A stretch of DNA of 64,000 nucleotides from positions 181,850-245,849 of the forward strand of contig NZ_JACSWB010000217.1 in assembly GCF_016888135.1 (NCBI RefSeq), in the 5' to 3' direction. Of the stretch, positions 45,498 through 56,590 are shown piece by piece. The notes beneath the pieces are model-generated. The model saw only the letters and a list, made by a program, of their open reading frames with translations, ran no database searches and had not been told where the DNA came from. The stretch comes from Leptolyngbya sp. CCY15150. Its GTDB lineage: Bacteria; Cyanobacteriota; Cyanobacteriia; RECH01. Both the position numbers and the translations under genes were made by a program. Positions within the stretch are counted from its first letter, which is position 1, and every line of letters starts with the position of its first letter.

Positions 45498-48400
45498 TTG
45501 AAAGGGCACGTGGACGAAACAACATCGGCATTCAACGAGTCCCAGCGCATTGCCCGCCTAGGTAGCTGGGAATTTGATCTCACGACCCAAGTGGTGACCT
45601 GGTCGGAGGAGCTGTACCGCATCTATGAAGCAGATCCCCAGTCGCCCGTCCCTCGCCCTGACCTAACCATTCAACAAATTCATCCCGACGATCGCGATCG
45701 CTTTCAGCAAGAGGTAGTTGAGGCAGCGATCGCCCTTCAGCCCTTCGATACCGATCTGCGGATCATCACGCAAACTGGCAAGGTTCGCTACATCCAAGCC
45801 AAGGGGCAACCCATTTGCAACCAGCAAGGCGAGGTGGTGCGGCTAGCGGGCATTGTGGCCGACATCACCGATCGCAAGCTGGTGGAACTGGCGCTGCAGG
45901 AAAGCGAAGAACGATTTCAGGAAATTGCCAACACCATTCCTCAAATGTTCTTTGTGCGAGCCCTCAACCCCGATCGCTATATCTACATTAGCCCCGCCTA
46001 CGAAAAAATTTGGGGGCGATCGCGGCAGGCTCTTCAGGACAACCCCAGTGATTGGCTAGAGGCCATTCACCCCGACGATCGCGATCAGGTGACTGCCTCG
46101 CTAGCTGAGCAATGGCAGGGACAACCTGTCCGCCGTGAGTACCGGATTGTGCGCCCGGATGGTGCCATTCGTTGGATTTCAGCCATCGTTTCTGTGATTC
46201 GAGATGAGGCGGGGCAGCCACTGCGGTTTATTGGCTTGGCCGACGATATTAGCGATCGCAAGCAAACAGAACTAGCGCTGCAGGCCAGTGAAGCCCGCCT
46301 GCAACTGATTACCGATTCCATTCCCGGCTGCATTGCCTATATTGATGCCTCGCAACGCTATCAGTTTGTGAACCACACCTACGAAAAATGGTTTGGCTGT
46401 CGGAAGGAAGAGATCCTAGGGCGCACGGTTAAAGACGTGATTGGCGATGAAGCCTACCGTCAGGTGCGGCACCATGTTGAGCAGGTCTTGGCAGGAACCA
46501 CGGTGATCTATGAAGCCAACCTACCCTACCAAGGTGGCCAAGGTCGCTATATTTCTGGGGTCTTAGTTCCTGATCGGGATCGCGAGGGCCAGGTACGAGG
46601 CTACTATGCTCTGATCACCGACATTAGCGATCGCAAGCGTGCCGAGGCAGCCCTGCGAGAGAGTGAGGCCCGTTTCCAAACCCTGGTGGCTAATACGCCT
46701 GGCATGATCTACCGATATTTGCCACAAGCAGACACCCCAGGGCAATTTACCTACGCCAGTTCTGGCGCAAGCGAGCTGTTTGAAGTATCGCCCGAGCAAA
46801 TTATCCAAGATGCAAACAACATCTGGAATTTGATTCATCCTGAGGATCTGCCGTCCTTAAATGCTTCCGTTGCCCAAGCCGTTCAGCATCGCGCCCCTTG
46901 GTCTTGGGAAGGGAGATTGGTGACGCCGTCTGGCCGGTTGAAATGGATTCAGGGAAAATCCCGGCCCTACCACGCCCCTGAAGGTCTTGTGTGGGATGGA
47001 CTCCTCAGCGATATTAGCGATCGCAAGCAGGTGGAAGAACTGCTGCTGCAATCGGAAGCCCGCTACTTATCTATTCTGCAAGACCAAACGGAGCTGATCA
47101 AACGGTTTCGTGCCGACGGCACGCTGACGTTTGTGAATGATGCTCTATGTCGCTATTACGGCCTCTCTCGGGAGGACGTTCTTAACCGTCACTACAAAAA
47201 CAGAATTTATCCCGATGATCAACCGATTGTCGATCGCTGTTTGGCGTCGCTCTCCCCCGACCATCCCGTGGGCGTGGTGGAACATCGCGTCTTGGTCAAC
47301 GGTCAAGCCCGGTGGATGCAGTGGACGAATCGGGCGATTTATGACCTTCAGGGGCAGCTTGTGGAACTCCAAGCCGTGGGCCGCGATATTCACGATCGCA
47401 AACAGGCTGAGATTGCCCTAGAGCAGGCCCGGGAGGCCGCTGAGGCCGCCAATCAGGCCAAGAGTATCTTTATTGCCAACATTAGCCATGAATTGCGATC
47501 GCCCCTGAATGCCATTCTAGGATTTGCCCGCCTGCTGCAACGCAACCTAAACCTGTCCTCCGAGGATGCTACCTATGCCGCCATCATTGAGCAGAGCGGC
47601 GATCATTTGCTCAGCGTGATCAACCAAGTGTTGGATCTGGCCCGGGTGGAATCCAACACGATGGTCTTAGAAACCAGCACGGCGGATATGTGGGGATTGC
47701 TGGCGGATCTGCAAAGCCTGTTCATTCTGCGAACCGCTGAAAAGGGTCTGCTCTTGTCGATGGAGCGATCGCCGGCGGTGCCCCAATGGGTAGACACAGA
47801 CGAGATGAAGCTACGGCAAATATTGATCAATTTGATCGATAACGCCATTAAGTTCACCGAAACAGGTCAAATTACGGTCTCTGTGGACAGTTCAAGTGAT
47901 CCCAGCTTCCATTTACATATTCACGTTATGGATACCGGCTGTGGCATTGCTCCCACAGATCAAGAAACGCTGTTTGATGCCTTTAGCCAAGGAGAAGCCG
48001 GACGGAAGAGCCGCATGGGCACCGGGTTGGGGCTGACGATCAGCCACGAATTTGTGCGCCTGATGGGCGGAAGCCTCACCGTGGAAAGTCAGGTGGGGCG
48101 CGGCAGTTGCTTCTGTCTGACGATCCCCGTGCAGTCTGCCTTACCTGCTGCAAAGCCAAGGGCGATCGCCTCCCGAACCATCATCGGCTTGGAGCCAGGG
48201 CAGCCGCGCTATCGCATTTTGGTGGTGGATGATAATCCGATCAATCGCATCTTGCTGCTGCAGTACCTCAGGTGTCTAGACCTGGAGATGCAAGAGGCCA
48301 GCCATGGCGAAGAAGCGGTACAAATCTGGCAAGCATGGCAACCCCATGTAATTTTTATGGATCTTCGGATGCCGGGTTTAGATGGCTATGGTGCAACCCG

Positions 48401-48854
48401 CCGCATTCGCAACCTGGAGCAGGAACTGGCCATAAGCGATCGCACCATCATCATTGGCATTTCAGCAACCGGCATTGATGATCACCAGCATCTAACTCAG
48501 GCGTCGGGGTGTGACGCTTTCTTACCCAAGCCTTTCACCGAAGTCAGTCTGTTTGACCTCCTACAGCAGCACCTATCCCTCCGCTATCGCTACAGCGAGC
48601 AACCCAGCTTGGATGATCACCATCCGTGGACGCCGGATCAACTGATAGCGTCTCTCTGCCAACTAGATCCAGCCGTCTTGCTCGACTTAGACTATGCCTT
48701 AATGTTGGGCGATGTTGTCATCATTCGTCAGGTTGTAGATGCCATTCAACCTGACCATGCCGACCTTGCTCAAGCTTTGGGTCGGATGGTGGAGCAGTTT
48801 GATTATGAAGTATTGCTAAGCTGCGTTCAGTATGCCAGAACTAGGATGTCCTAA
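45498..48854 (+). CDS. hybrid histidine kinase with five PAS domains
   Basis: No ATG is available; TTG 45498 or GTG 45510 starts the protein, up to 1118 residues. Five PAS-PAC units follow each other to about residue 640, each ending in D-I-(S/T/H)-D-R-K. Then a coiled linker, HisKA with H664 in NISHELRSPLNAIL, an HATPase domain (NLIDNAIKF, DTGCGIA, GTGLGL) and a receiver domain with D955 in FMDLRMPGLDG. The last 80 residues have no clear domain; an Hpt domain is not evident. It is cytoplasmic, with no membrane spans. The cue is unknown; several PAS domains could bind flavin or haem, but no LOV cysteine motif was seen. A second hybrid kinase follows after 350 bases. Confidence 0.92.
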   Translation: MKGHVDETTSAFNESQRIARLGSWEFDLTTQVVTWSEELYRIYEADPQSPVPRPDLTIQQIHPDDRDRFQQEVVEAAIALQPFDTDLRIITQTGKVRYIQAKGQPICNQQGEVVRLAGIVADITDRKLVELALQESEERFQEIANTIPQMFFVRALNPDRYIYISPAYEKIWGRSRQALQDNPSDWLEAIHPDDRDQVTASLAEQWQGQPVRREYRIVRPDGAIRWISAIVSVIRDEAGQPLRFIGLADDISDRKQTELALQASEARLQLITDSIPGCIAYIDASQRYQFVNHTYEKWFGCRKEEILGRTVKDVIGDEAYRQVRHHVEQVLAGTTVIYEANLPYQGGQGRYISGVLVPDRDREGQVRGYYALITDISDRKRAEAALRESEARFQTLVANTPGMIYRYLPQADTPGQFTYASSGASELFEVSPEQIIQDANNIWNLIHPEDLPSLNASVAQAVQHRAPWSWEGRLVTPSGRLKWIQGKSRPYHAPEGLVWDGLLSDISDRKQVEELLLQSEARYLSILQDQTELIKRFRADGTLTFVNDALCRYYGLSREDVLNRHYKNRIYPDDQPIVDRCLASLSPDHPVGVVEHRVLVNGQARWMQWTNRAIYDLQGQLVELQAVGRDIHDRKQAEIALEQAREAAEAANQAKSIFIANISHELRSPLNAILGFARLLQRNLNLSSEDATYAAIIEQSGDHLLSVINQVLDLARVESNTMVLETSTADMWGLLADLQSLFILRTAEKGLLLSMERSPAVPQWVDTDEMKLRQILINLIDNAIKFTETGQITVSVDSSSDPSFHLHIHVMDTGCGIAPTDQETLFDAFSQGEAGRKSRMGTGLGLTISHEFVRLMGGSLTVESQVGRGSCFCLTIPVQSALPAAKPRAIASRTIIGLEPGQPRYRILVVDDNPINRILLLQYLRCLDLEMQEASHGEEAVQIWQAWQPHVIFMDLRMPGLDGYGATRRIRNLEQELAISDRTIIIGISATGIDDHQHLTQASGCDAFLPKPFTEVSLFDLLQQHLSLRYRYSEQPSLDDHHPWTPDQLIASLCQLDPAVLLDLDYALMLGDVVIIRQVVDAIQPDHADLAQALGRMVEQFDYEVLLSCVQYARTRMS

Positions 48855-49205
48855 GTTTTGTAAGCAGATCCCAATCAACCATGATGTAGGGTGCAGTTAG
48901 GCTCAGCCGTAACGCACCGTTGTATAAAACGTTGAGGCATGAAGCGATCGCTCAGGCATACTACCCATCAATAAGTCTTTTTGCTTAGTTGATGAGTTAC
49001 GCTAGACAGAAAAAAGAGAGATGTCCAAGACGGGGACTATCAAGTTGGCCCCCTACTTAGCTGCACGTTTTGTCATGTACAGGTGCGCACCATGGTGATA
49101 TCTATCGACTGCTGTGGGTTGCATGGGCTGTAGCAACCAGACAGCTTGATATATAATACAGCCCTCATAACTGACCGTACTTTAATATCTTTTTATACCC
49201 AACTC
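48855..49205. other. gap between the two hybrid kinase genes
   Basis: No gene or T-run hairpin was identified. The distance suggests that the second kinase gene has its own promoter here. Confidence 0.4.
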
Positions 49206-52028
49206 ATGTCTGACACCACTGATATTCTGATCGTTGATGATACCCCTGCGGATCTTCATCTCCTGACTTACCTGCTCAAAGCGGCTGGCTATAGCCTTCG
49301 CGTGGCCAAAACGGGAGCCACGGCCCTGAAGTCTGTGCAGATGCGATCGCCCGATTTGGTGCTGTTGGATATCAAGCTACCCGATATGGATGGCTACACC
49401 ATTTGCCAATCCATTCGCGCCAAAGCGCCATTAGATCACATCCCCGTGATTTTTATCAGTGCCCTAGAGCAAAGCCTCAACAAGGTGAAAGCCTTTAAGG
49501 TCGGCGGTATTGACTATGTCACCAAACCCTACGAGGCGGACGAACTGCTAGCGCGCATCCAGCTCCACCTCACCCATCAAAAGCTGCAGCACAGCATCAA
49601 GCAGCAAAACCAAGATCTACGGGCCCAGGAAGAGCGATGGCAACTGCTGTTGCAGGGCACCCAAGACAATATTTTCGATTGGAACATTCAAACCGGGGAG
49701 ATCATTGCATCTGCCTCAAGCCTGCTTGGCTATGACCAGCACGAGCTACCCAAACAGTTTGATGATTGGGTCTCTTTCATTCATCCAGACGATCGCGATC
49801 GCACCCTGAAAGACCTCGACGCCTATCTCAAGCAAGAGCTGCCGAAGCATCACCTAGAAATGCGAATGCGTTGCAAAGACGGCAGCTATAAGTGGATTCT
49901 GTCGCGCGGGCAAGCTACCTGGGCTGTGAACGGTACACCGCTGCGCATGGTGGGCATTCACAATGACATTAGCGATCGCAAGCAGGCGGAACTCGCCTTA
50001 AAAAACCAGCTTCGCAAAACTCTGTTACTCCAACACATCACCGATCGCATTCGTCAATGCTTGGATGCCGATCAACTTTTTCAAACCACCGTCTCTCAGC
50101 TAGGCAACACCTTTCAGGCCAGTCGCTGCCTGATCCAGCGCTATACCGACGAGATCTTTCCCTCGGCTCCCTATGTTGCCGAGTATGTGTCCGATCCGTC
50201 CATCAGCTCCGTGCGCGGCATCACAATTCCTGTCGAAGGCAATCCCCATCTGCAGCAGGTGCTCAGCCAGCCTCAGGCGATCGCTAGCGATGATGTCTTA
50301 GCCGATCCATTGCTCAACCGATCTGCCGATCTTTGCCGGCAAATTAACCTTCAGTCTATGCTCACGGTGGCGACGTTTTACCAAGGGAAAGCCAATGGCG
50401 TGATTAGTCTGCACCAGTGCGATCGCCTTCGAACTTGGACGTTGGAGGAGATTGATCTGATCGAGGCGGTGGCCGATCAAATCGGAATTGCGATCGCCCA
50501 AGTCCATTTAATTGAGCAAGAACGTCAGCAACGCCAAGCCCTGGAACACAGTAATCGATCGCTGCAGCTAGCGAAACGAGATGCGGAGGATGCCAACCAA
50601 GCCAAAAGTCGTTTTCTGGCCAACATGAGCCATGAATTACGCACACCGCTCAATGCCATCTTGGGGTATGCCCAACTGTTAATCAACGATCTTACCCTCT
50701 CTCGCCAGCATCAAAAATATAGTCAAGTTATCCTCAACAGCGGTGATTACCTTTTAACCCTAGTCAATGACATTCTTGACCTAGCCCGCTTGGAATCTGG
50801 ATGCATCACCCAAGAAGCTATCCCCTGCCACCTGCCATCTTTGATCGAATCCCTCCACAGCCTTTTCCAGCAACAAGCTAGCCGTACAGGTCTCAGCTTC
50901 ACCCTCGATCTAGATGCCGACCTTCCGAGCTATGTTATTGTGGACAGCCAAAAACTACGGCAGGTGCTGATCAATCTCCTGGGCAATGCCCTGAAATTTA
51001 CCCAGGAAGGCGGCGTGATTCTGCGGGTGCTAGTGGAGTCGGCATTGCTCAAGGACGACTCCGCTTCCCCTTCGGAGATGTTTCTGTCATTCCAGGTGGA
51101 AGATACGGGCATCGGCATCGCGCCGGAGGAACAGTCCTATATTTTTCAAGCCTTCGAACAAACTTCAGCGGGGCGGCGCTTATCCAACAGTACAGGACTA
51201 GGTCTCTCCATTAGCCAACATTTAGTGGCTGTCCTAGGTGGACATTTACAGGTGCGCAGTGATGTCGATTGTGGCAGTATCTTCTACTTCACCCTGCCCG
51301 TGCAAACGACGGAGAACGGTGGGACGCAAAACACCCAGGACACAACTTGGAGCATGGCGTGCCTCTTGCCCAATCAAGCCGTTCAATGCATTTTGATTGT
51401 GGACGACCAAGCCAGCAGTCAGCAGCTCTTGGTCGATGCTTTAGCACCCATGGGCTTTGAGATCCTCCGGGCAAATACAGGAAAGCAAGCCTTCCTCACC
51501 TGGCAAACCCATAAGCCTGACCTGATCTTGCTGGATTTTAGATTGCCGGATCAAGATGGGGGGCAGGTGGTGCAGCAGATTCGCCAGGCAGAACAGGCCC
51601 AGCAGCAACCCCAGACGCCAATTTTCATGATGTCGGCTAGTGTGCTAGAGAGCGATCGCTTCAATCTAGCTACCGCTGACTGCCAGGCTTTCATTGAGAA
51701 ACCCATTCACCTATCCCAGCTCATCCAGACGATTGCCCAGCACCTGAACCTAGACCTTCAGCCAGCTTCCAAGCAAGAGCACTCTATCTCTCTCTCGCAA
51801 CTGCTCAGCATCACCTACCACGATCTACAGGTCATGCCCCAGGATTGGATCCAGGAGCTGTATACCTTTGCCACTCAATGCAGCAGCGATCGCATTGATG
51901 CCCTGATTGGCCAAATTCCTGATGAACATAGCACCCTCAGGCAAGCCCTAGCGTACTACAACTACAACATTGATATTGGCACCATTATGAAGCTGGCGCG
52001 CCAATGCTTAGACCAATCAACCGACTAA
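49206..52028 (+). CDS. REC-PAS-GAF-HisKA-HATPase-REC hybrid histidine kinase
   Basis: From ATG 49206 ([20 protein letters not shown]) 940 residues; the longer frame from 49146 adds 20 residues of no domain value. Receiver 1 with D55 ([13 protein letters not shown]), PAS about 145-260, GAF about 275-435, HisKA H476 ([15 protein letters not shown]), HATPase ([22 protein letters not shown]) and receiver 2 with D777 ([13 protein letters not shown]). A receiver at the N-terminus lets another kinase tune this one; the five-PAS kinase just upstream is an obvious candidate but this is inference. No Hpt or DNA-binding output partner is adjacent. Confidence 0.92.
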   Translation: MSDTTDILIVDDTPADLHLLTYLLKAAGYSLRVAKTGATALKSVQMRSPDLVLLDIKLPDMDGYTICQSIRAKAPLDHIPVIFISALEQSLNKVKAFKVGGIDYVTKPYEADELLARIQLHLTHQKLQHSIKQQNQDLRAQEERWQLLLQGTQDNIFDWNIQTGEIIASASSLLGYDQHELPKQFDDWVSFIHPDDRDRTLKDLDAYLKQELPKHHLEMRMRCKDGSYKWILSRGQATWAVNGTPLRMVGIHNDISDRKQAELALKNQLRKTLLLQHITDRIRQCLDADQLFQTTVSQLGNTFQASRCLIQRYTDEIFPSAPYVAEYVSDPSISSVRGITIPVEGNPHLQQVLSQPQAIASDDVLADPLLNRSADLCRQINLQSMLTVATFYQGKANGVISLHQCDRLRTWTLEEIDLIEAVADQIGIAIAQVHLIEQERQQRQALEHSNRSLQLAKRDAEDANQAKSRFLANMSHELRTPLNAILGYAQLLINDLTLSRQHQKYSQVILNSGDYLLTLVNDILDLARLESGCITQEAIPCHLPSLIESLHSLFQQQASRTGLSFTLDLDADLPSYVIVDSQKLRQVLINLLGNALKFTQEGGVILRVLVESALLKDDSASPSEMFLSFQVEDTGIGIAPEEQSYIFQAFEQTSAGRRLSNSTGLGLSISQHLVAVLGGHLQVRSDVDCGSIFYFTLPVQTTENGGTQNTQDTTWSMACLLPNQAVQCILIVDDQASSQQLLVDALAPMGFEILRANTGKQAFLTWQTHKPDLILLDFRLPDQDGGQVVQQIRQAEQAQQQPQTPIFMMSASVLESDRFNLATADCQAFIEKPIHLSQLIQTIAQHLNLDLQPASKQEHSISLSQLLSITYHDLQVMPQDWIQELYTFATQCSSDRIDALIGQIPDEHSTLRQALAYYNYNIDIGTIMKLARQCLDQSTD

Positions 52029-52224
52029 GCGATCGCTGGGCTGGGTACCGCTGTGACCCACAAGGCTCGTGCAAGGCATAAACTCTCACATCCAGTCTAC
52101 CGATGGGGAGGAAATGGATTGATCCATGTTGAAGTTGCTGTTTGCGTCCAAGGCTTCCACCACTTGTTTTCCCGACAACAAAGCTACAGGTTTGCCCCGC
52201 CCCACCTTGCCAACTTAAATCCGA

Positions 52225-52491
52225 TCACAAATGAGGCTTGGTTACCTGAAGAGAACGCACTTGCGGCACTTCATCCGATCGCAGCGGCTCTACCGCAGAC
52301 TTGGGCACGGTGACGACATCTATGGACTCACCCAGTACATTGAACACTTCGAGGATATAACCTTCTTCGATGCCGTCTGGGTCGGGAACAGTGTCAATCA
52401 ACGTGGCGATATCTCCTCGCTTGAGGTTGTAGTCGGGAAAGTCTCGATTGAGTGAGATGCGGCTATACAGGGCAATAGAGAGGTTGTTCAT
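52225..52491 (-). CDS. DUF4926 family protein
   Basis: From ATG 52491 (MNNLSIALYSRISLNRDFPDY) 88 residues; the open frame extends into the upstream gene. Segments LKRGDIATLIDTVPDPDGIEEGYILEVFNVLGESI match what I recall of DUF4926, a small beta-barrel-like family often found next to DUF6883. Its ATG overlaps the stop of the DUF6883 gene by four bases (ATGA). Role unproven; a neutralising partner is plausible. Confidence 0.78.
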   Translation of the reverse strand: MNNLSIALYSRISLNRDFPDYNLKRGDIATLIDTVPDPDGIEEGYILEVFNVLGESIDVVTVPKSAVEPLRSDEVPQVRSLQVTKPHL

Positions 52492-52808
52492 CGTTTGGGC
52501 TTCAGAGTAACAAATTGAACTATTCCGTCTACAGTGCGTTCTATCCAAACCGTAACCGCTGCAAGGGTACCGTTAGGGCCAATGAGAGGGCCTTCGACGA
52601 GGTAGTAGATACCATATTTGTTCTGGCGATCTGGAACCGCATCGTGAGTTTGAACTAGGTTCAGAATGGCTTGTTTCAGAAGGTCGGGGTTGGTGGTGTT
52701 GAATCCAGCCTGAGCCAAAAATTTAGATTTGTCGTCTTCCCGGCGGGGAACCAGTAGGTATTGGATGAGCTTGGCATCTGGAATGATGATAGTACCTTGC
52801 AGTTTCAT
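52488..52808 (-). CDS. DUF6883 family protein
   Basis: A 106-residue protein: IIPDAKLIQYLLVPRREDDKSKFLAQAGF near the start and DKQNKYGIYYLVEGPL-like DRQNKYGIYYLVEGPL in the middle, which I recall as DUF6883. Homologous domains also appear at the ends of some large polymorphic toxins. Overlaps the DUF4926 gene by four bases, so the two form a tight translational unit that resembles a toxin-antitoxin or effector-immunity pair. This role is inference. Confidence 0.75.
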   Translation of the reverse strand: MKLQGTIIIPDAKLIQYLLVPRREDDKSKFLAQAGFNTTNPDLLKQAILNLVQTHDAVPDRQNKYGIYYLVEGPLIGPNGTLAAVTVWIERTVDGIVQFVTLKPKR

Positions 52809-53359
52809 AGATATTCACGATCCAGCCTGGCAATAAACACCACTCAGAACAGCCAGGAAACTCGCAAGCGACGCCACACACAACTCATTTCCATAAGGTT
52901 CAAGGAATTTCTCACCTCAGTATAGCCGCGCGTCTGGCTCATGAGGCAATCTTAGATCTTCTATGGTTGTCGTCACCTGGCTAGGGGCTTCGACAGACTC
53001 AGTCCGAACGGCAACGTCATCCAAATCACGTAGATACTAAAATTTCACCACAAACCGCATCCGTCTTGTCCAGGTTTCACAGCCTCCTCTAAGGTTTACC
53101 CTCTAGAATGAGCCGTAGCGATTTTTAGGATCCTCAGCCTGCCTCTAGACAAAGCCCCATAGACTCTGGATAAACGAGACGTCTGACCCTAGACCCATAC
53201 CTCTGGATGCGATCGCCATCGGCCTGGCTGAGGCATGGGGATATGACCAGGCTAGACGTTTTCTTCCTATCCAAGCGTCTATCGGTGCCGAGTTAATGAG
53301 GGCAGAGCAACGGAGGGCAAACATCATCCGGTTGATCATCCGTCAGAACAGGAAGAATC
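52809..53359. other. intergenic gap, nothing identified
   Basis: About 550 bases with promoters for the DUF6883 and DUF4079 genes expected on opposite sides. No gene, tRNA or intrinsic terminator recognised. Confidence 0.4.
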
Positions 53360-54082
53360 ATGGAAGCGAAAGACTTGACTGCACTCATCCATCCCATGCT
53401 GGCCGTGGTGGTGGTATTTCCCTTAATTGGCATGGTGGTACGGTTGGCCGTGCTCACCCGCCAGCGACGGCTGCAGGTCGCCGATCATCAAAAGAGTAAA
53501 ATTGCGCCCGCCACCGGCCCCGATCATCTACAGCTTGGTCGTTGGTTGTCCGCTTGGGTGGTGGCGATCACGCTAATTGCTTTACTCTATTCCATCGTCG
53601 TGAAGTCGATCTTACCTAACCAACTTTGGAGCGCCGATCCCTTTAAGTTTGTTTTTCTTATTCTCTTATTTGTCGCTACGATCGCCTCGTTTGTATTGTT
53701 ATACATAGCAAAACCACCCCTCTGGCGCGGCATCTTTGCCACCTTGACCGGGATGGGATTGGTGATCCTCGGCTGCCAAGATGGTGTGTTTCGACGAGGC
53801 TATGAGTGGTATACCTCGCACTACTATTACGGGATTATCGCAGCGCTTTTGATGGTGTTTTCCCTGGCGATCGTGGCAGATATCTACAAAGATCGCCAAC
53901 ACCGCTGGCGCAGAGCCCACATGGTCTTGAATAGCATCGCGGTGCTGTTGTTTATAGGGCAGGGGTTCACGGGCACCCGAGATCTCTTGGAAATTCCCCT
54001 CAGTTGGCAAATGCCTTACATTTACCAGTGCGACTTTGAGAATCTCACCTGTCCACAGCCTAGCGATGGTGAAGGCGGTTGA
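53360..54082 (+). CDS. DUF4079 family membrane protein
   Basis: A 240-residue protein with about six hydrophobic segments: ALIHPMLAVVVVFPLIGMVV, SAWVVAITLIALLYSIVV, FVFLILLFVATIASFVLLYI, then GIFATLTGMGLVILGCQDGVF, YYYGIIAALLMVFSLAIVAD and MVLNSIAVLLFIGQGFTGTR. His residues in HP and SHYYYG could bind a cofactor such as haem, which would fit the cytochrome b561-like look, but this is inference. DUF4079 proteins are typical of cyanobacteria and plastids. Convergent with pheT. Confidence 0.83.
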   Translation: MEAKDLTALIHPMLAVVVVFPLIGMVVRLAVLTRQRRLQVADHQKSKIAPATGPDHLQLGRWLSAWVVAITLIALLYSIVVKSILPNQLWSADPFKFVFLILLFVATIASFVLLYIAKPPLWRGIFATLTGMGLVILGCQDGVFRRGYEWYTSHYYYGIIAALLMVFSLAIVADIYKDRQHRWRRAHMVLNSIAVLLFIGQGFTGTRDLLEIPLSWQMPYIYQCDFENLTCPQPSDGEGG

Positions 54083-54139
54083 TCCACGGGCGATCGCTCC
54101 CTGGTTTTCACCAATCCAGAGCAGCGATCGCCCCTAGGT

Positions 54140-56590
54140 CTAACTGCGCGGTTCTACGCCAAACTTCTCCACGAGGGCATCCCGCACATTCCGATGGGTG
54201 GTTTCTACGTCTTCATCGGTTAAGGTGCGATCGCTGGCCCGGTAGACCAAACGGAAGGCCAAACTGCGCTTGCCGTCGGGGACGTTTTGCCCGCGATAGT
54301 CATCAAACAGAGCCACCGACTCTAGCAATGTGCCGCCCGCCTTTAGCATCACCCGCTCTAACTCCACCACCGACGTTTGCAGCGACGCATAGAAGGCAAT
54401 ATCGCGATCGGAGGCAGGATAGACCGAGTAGGGCTGGAAAATCGGCATCACCAGCTCTTCTCGGTTCATCTCATCAAGAATGGCATCGAGATCCAGCTCA
54501 AATCCATAGACTTCGTTGGGCAGCCCCCGCTGTTCACAGATCTGGGGATGGAGCTGTCCAAAGGTGCCCAGCCGATTGCCATGGATCCATAGGGAGGCTG
54601 TCCGTCCAGGATGCAGCAAGCTATTGCGGCGATCGGGTTGATATTCCACCGCCAAGCCTAGGCGGTTAAACAAACTATCAAGAACGCCCTTAGCCTCATA
54701 CCAGGTCATGGGCGTTTCTTGCCCACTGGTCGTCCAGCGGTTCTGACGAGCGTCACCGCCCAAAATGCCGCCCACCCGATCCATTTCATCAAACCCGTCT
54801 TCGTCGCGCCAAAACACGCGCCCGATCTCAAACCCATTCAGGGCACCATTCCCCTGCTCTAGGTTGTACTGAAAGGCATCCATCAACCCCGGCAGTAGTT
54901 CCGTCCGCAAGGCGGAATACTCCACCAGCAGCGGATTAGCTAGGGCCACCTGATTGCCAGACTCGGCTTTGACCAACGAGTAATGAATCAGTTCTGTGAG
55001 CCCCACGGCCTGGCAGGCAGCCTTCAGCTTACGCACCACGGTCTGCTCAAAGGAAAGGTAGCCCGCTTCGCTTTTATCGGGGAGGGTCTCGCAAAAGTTG
55101 TTGTAGCCGTGGAGGCGAGCTACTTCTTCAATCAGGTCAATTTCGCGCTGCAGGTCGCGATCGCGGTAGGGCGGAATGGAGACCTGCCATTCGCCGTCGT
55201 TGTCGGTTGCCGCTAGGTCGCAGCCTAGGGCCGTAAGAATCCGCTCAATATCGGCAGCTTGCAGTTCCCCGACCTCCGTGGCGTCGCCGTCTTTATCTCG
55301 GGTCACCACCGTCGGGCCGAGGATATCGTTCACCCGTTCGAGGCGCAGGGTGACGATGCGCTGGGTCTGATCGGGGCGATCGTCCATGAGGGCCTGGTCA
55401 CCCACGGTGCCTCCCGCCAGATCTGCGATCAGGTGCAGGGCTCGCTGGGCAGCGATCGCCAACCCAGCAGGATTGACGCCACGCTCATAGCGCGAGGAAG
55501 CCTCGGTGCGCAGGGATTGACTGCGGGCCGAGCGACGAATGGTGGCTGGATCAAACCAGGCCGCTTCCAGCACTAGGTTTTGAGTCTCGCCATGAACCTC
55601 CGTCTCAGCTCCGCCCATCACCCCCGCCAGGGCCACGGGATGGTCGTTGGCGGTAATCACCAAAGCCTGAGAGGACAGCGATCGCTCCTGCCCATCCAAG
55701 GTCGTTAGGGTTTCATCCCCCTGGGCAAAGCGTACGCCAAGCTGCACCTCTGGGCTACCGGTCACGGTCTGTAAGCGATCGGCATCAAAGGCATGGAGCG
55801 GCTGCCCCCACTCCAGCAAGACATAGTTGGTGATATCCACCACGTTATTGATCGGACGGGTGCCCGCCGCCTGCAGCCGCTGCTGTAGCCACTTGGGCGA
55901 CGGAGCAATCTGCACGGACTGAATCCGGGTGCCTTGGTAGATGGGACAGGCCTCCCGTTCCGCGATCGCTAGCGTGATGGATGTACCTGTCGTTGTGTCC
56001 ACCGACGGCACCTCCGGCAAATGCAGCGCCGCACCGGTAATGGCCGCCACTTCTCGGGCAATGCCCACCATGCTCAAGGCATCGGCGCGGTTGGCGGTGG
56101 AGGTGAGGTCTAGCACCACATCATCAAGGCCTAGGTAGGGTCGAACATCTTGACCGGGCTTCAGCCCATCGCCGGTGAAAACGTGAATGCCGTCCGACTC
56201 TTTTTCCAAGCCCAGTTCACTCAAGGAGCAGATCATGCCCTCCGACGGCACGCCCCGCAGTTTCCGAGGACGAATTTTCAGGTCTACCTTAGGCAAATAG
56301 CTGCCCACCGTTGCAACGGGCACAAAGAGGTTAGCCTGCACATTGGCCGCACCACAGACAATCGTTGAGGGCTGGTCAGCACCAATGTCCACCTGGCAGA
56401 CGCTGAGCTTATCGGCATCGGGGTGGGGGTCTCGCTGGAGAACGCGCCCAATGACCACCCCATCTGCCCAGGTGCGTCGGTCTTCGATGTCTTCAACTTC
56501 GAAGCCAGCCATTGTTAGCACATCGGCTAATTCTTCGGGAGATAGAGTGATGTCAACTAGTTCGTTCAACCAGTTCAAGGAGATACGCAT
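54140..56590 (-). CDS. pheT: phenylalanyl-tRNA synthetase beta subunit
   Basis: An 816-residue subunit of normal length. In order: N-terminal B1 domain and tRNA-binding (EMAP/OB) domain ([22 protein letters not shown] in parts), B3/4 editing domain, B5 domain, catalytic-like core and a C-terminal ferredoxin-fold anticodon-binding domain ([36 protein letters not shown]). The editing domain removes mis-acylated Tyr. pheS is not adjacent, as usual in cyanobacteria. Confidence 0.96.
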   Translation of the reverse strand: MRISLNWLNELVDITLSPEELADVLTMAGFEVEDIEDRRTWADGVVIGRVLQRDPHPDADKLSVCQVDIGADQPSTIVCGAANVQANLFVPVATVGSYLPKVDLKIRPRKLRGVPSEGMICSLSELGLEKESDGIHVFTGDGLKPGQDVRPYLGLDDVVLDLTSTANRADALSMVGIAREVAAITGAALHLPEVPSVDTTTGTSITLAIAEREACPIYQGTRIQSVQIAPSPKWLQQRLQAAGTRPINNVVDITNYVLLEWGQPLHAFDADRLQTVTGSPEVQLGVRFAQGDETLTTLDGQERSLSSQALVITANDHPVALAGVMGGAETEVHGETQNLVLEAAWFDPATIRRSARSQSLRTEASSRYERGVNPAGLAIAAQRALHLIADLAGGTVGDQALMDDRPDQTQRIVTLRLERVNDILGPTVVTRDKDGDATEVGELQAADIERILTALGCDLAATDNDGEWQVSIPPYRDRDLQREIDLIEEVARLHGYNNFCETLPDKSEAGYLSFEQTVVRKLKAACQAVGLTELIHYSLVKAESGNQVALANPLLVEYSALRTELLPGLMDAFQYNLEQGNGALNGFEIGRVFWRDEDGFDEMDRVGGILGGDARQNRWTTSGQETPMTWYEAKGVLDSLFNRLGLAVEYQPDRRNSLLHPGRTASLWIHGNRLGTFGQLHPQICEQRGLPNEVYGFELDLDAILDEMNREELVMPIFQPYSVYPASDRDIAFYASLQTSVVELERVMLKAGGTLLESVALFDDYRGQNVPDGKRSLAFRLVYRASDRTLTDEDVETTHRNVRDALVEKFGVEPRS

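Noticed and set aside
52053..52313. 86-codon open frame on the plus strand
   Set aside because: Second half is antisense to the DUF4926 gene, and no motif is visible in the first half.
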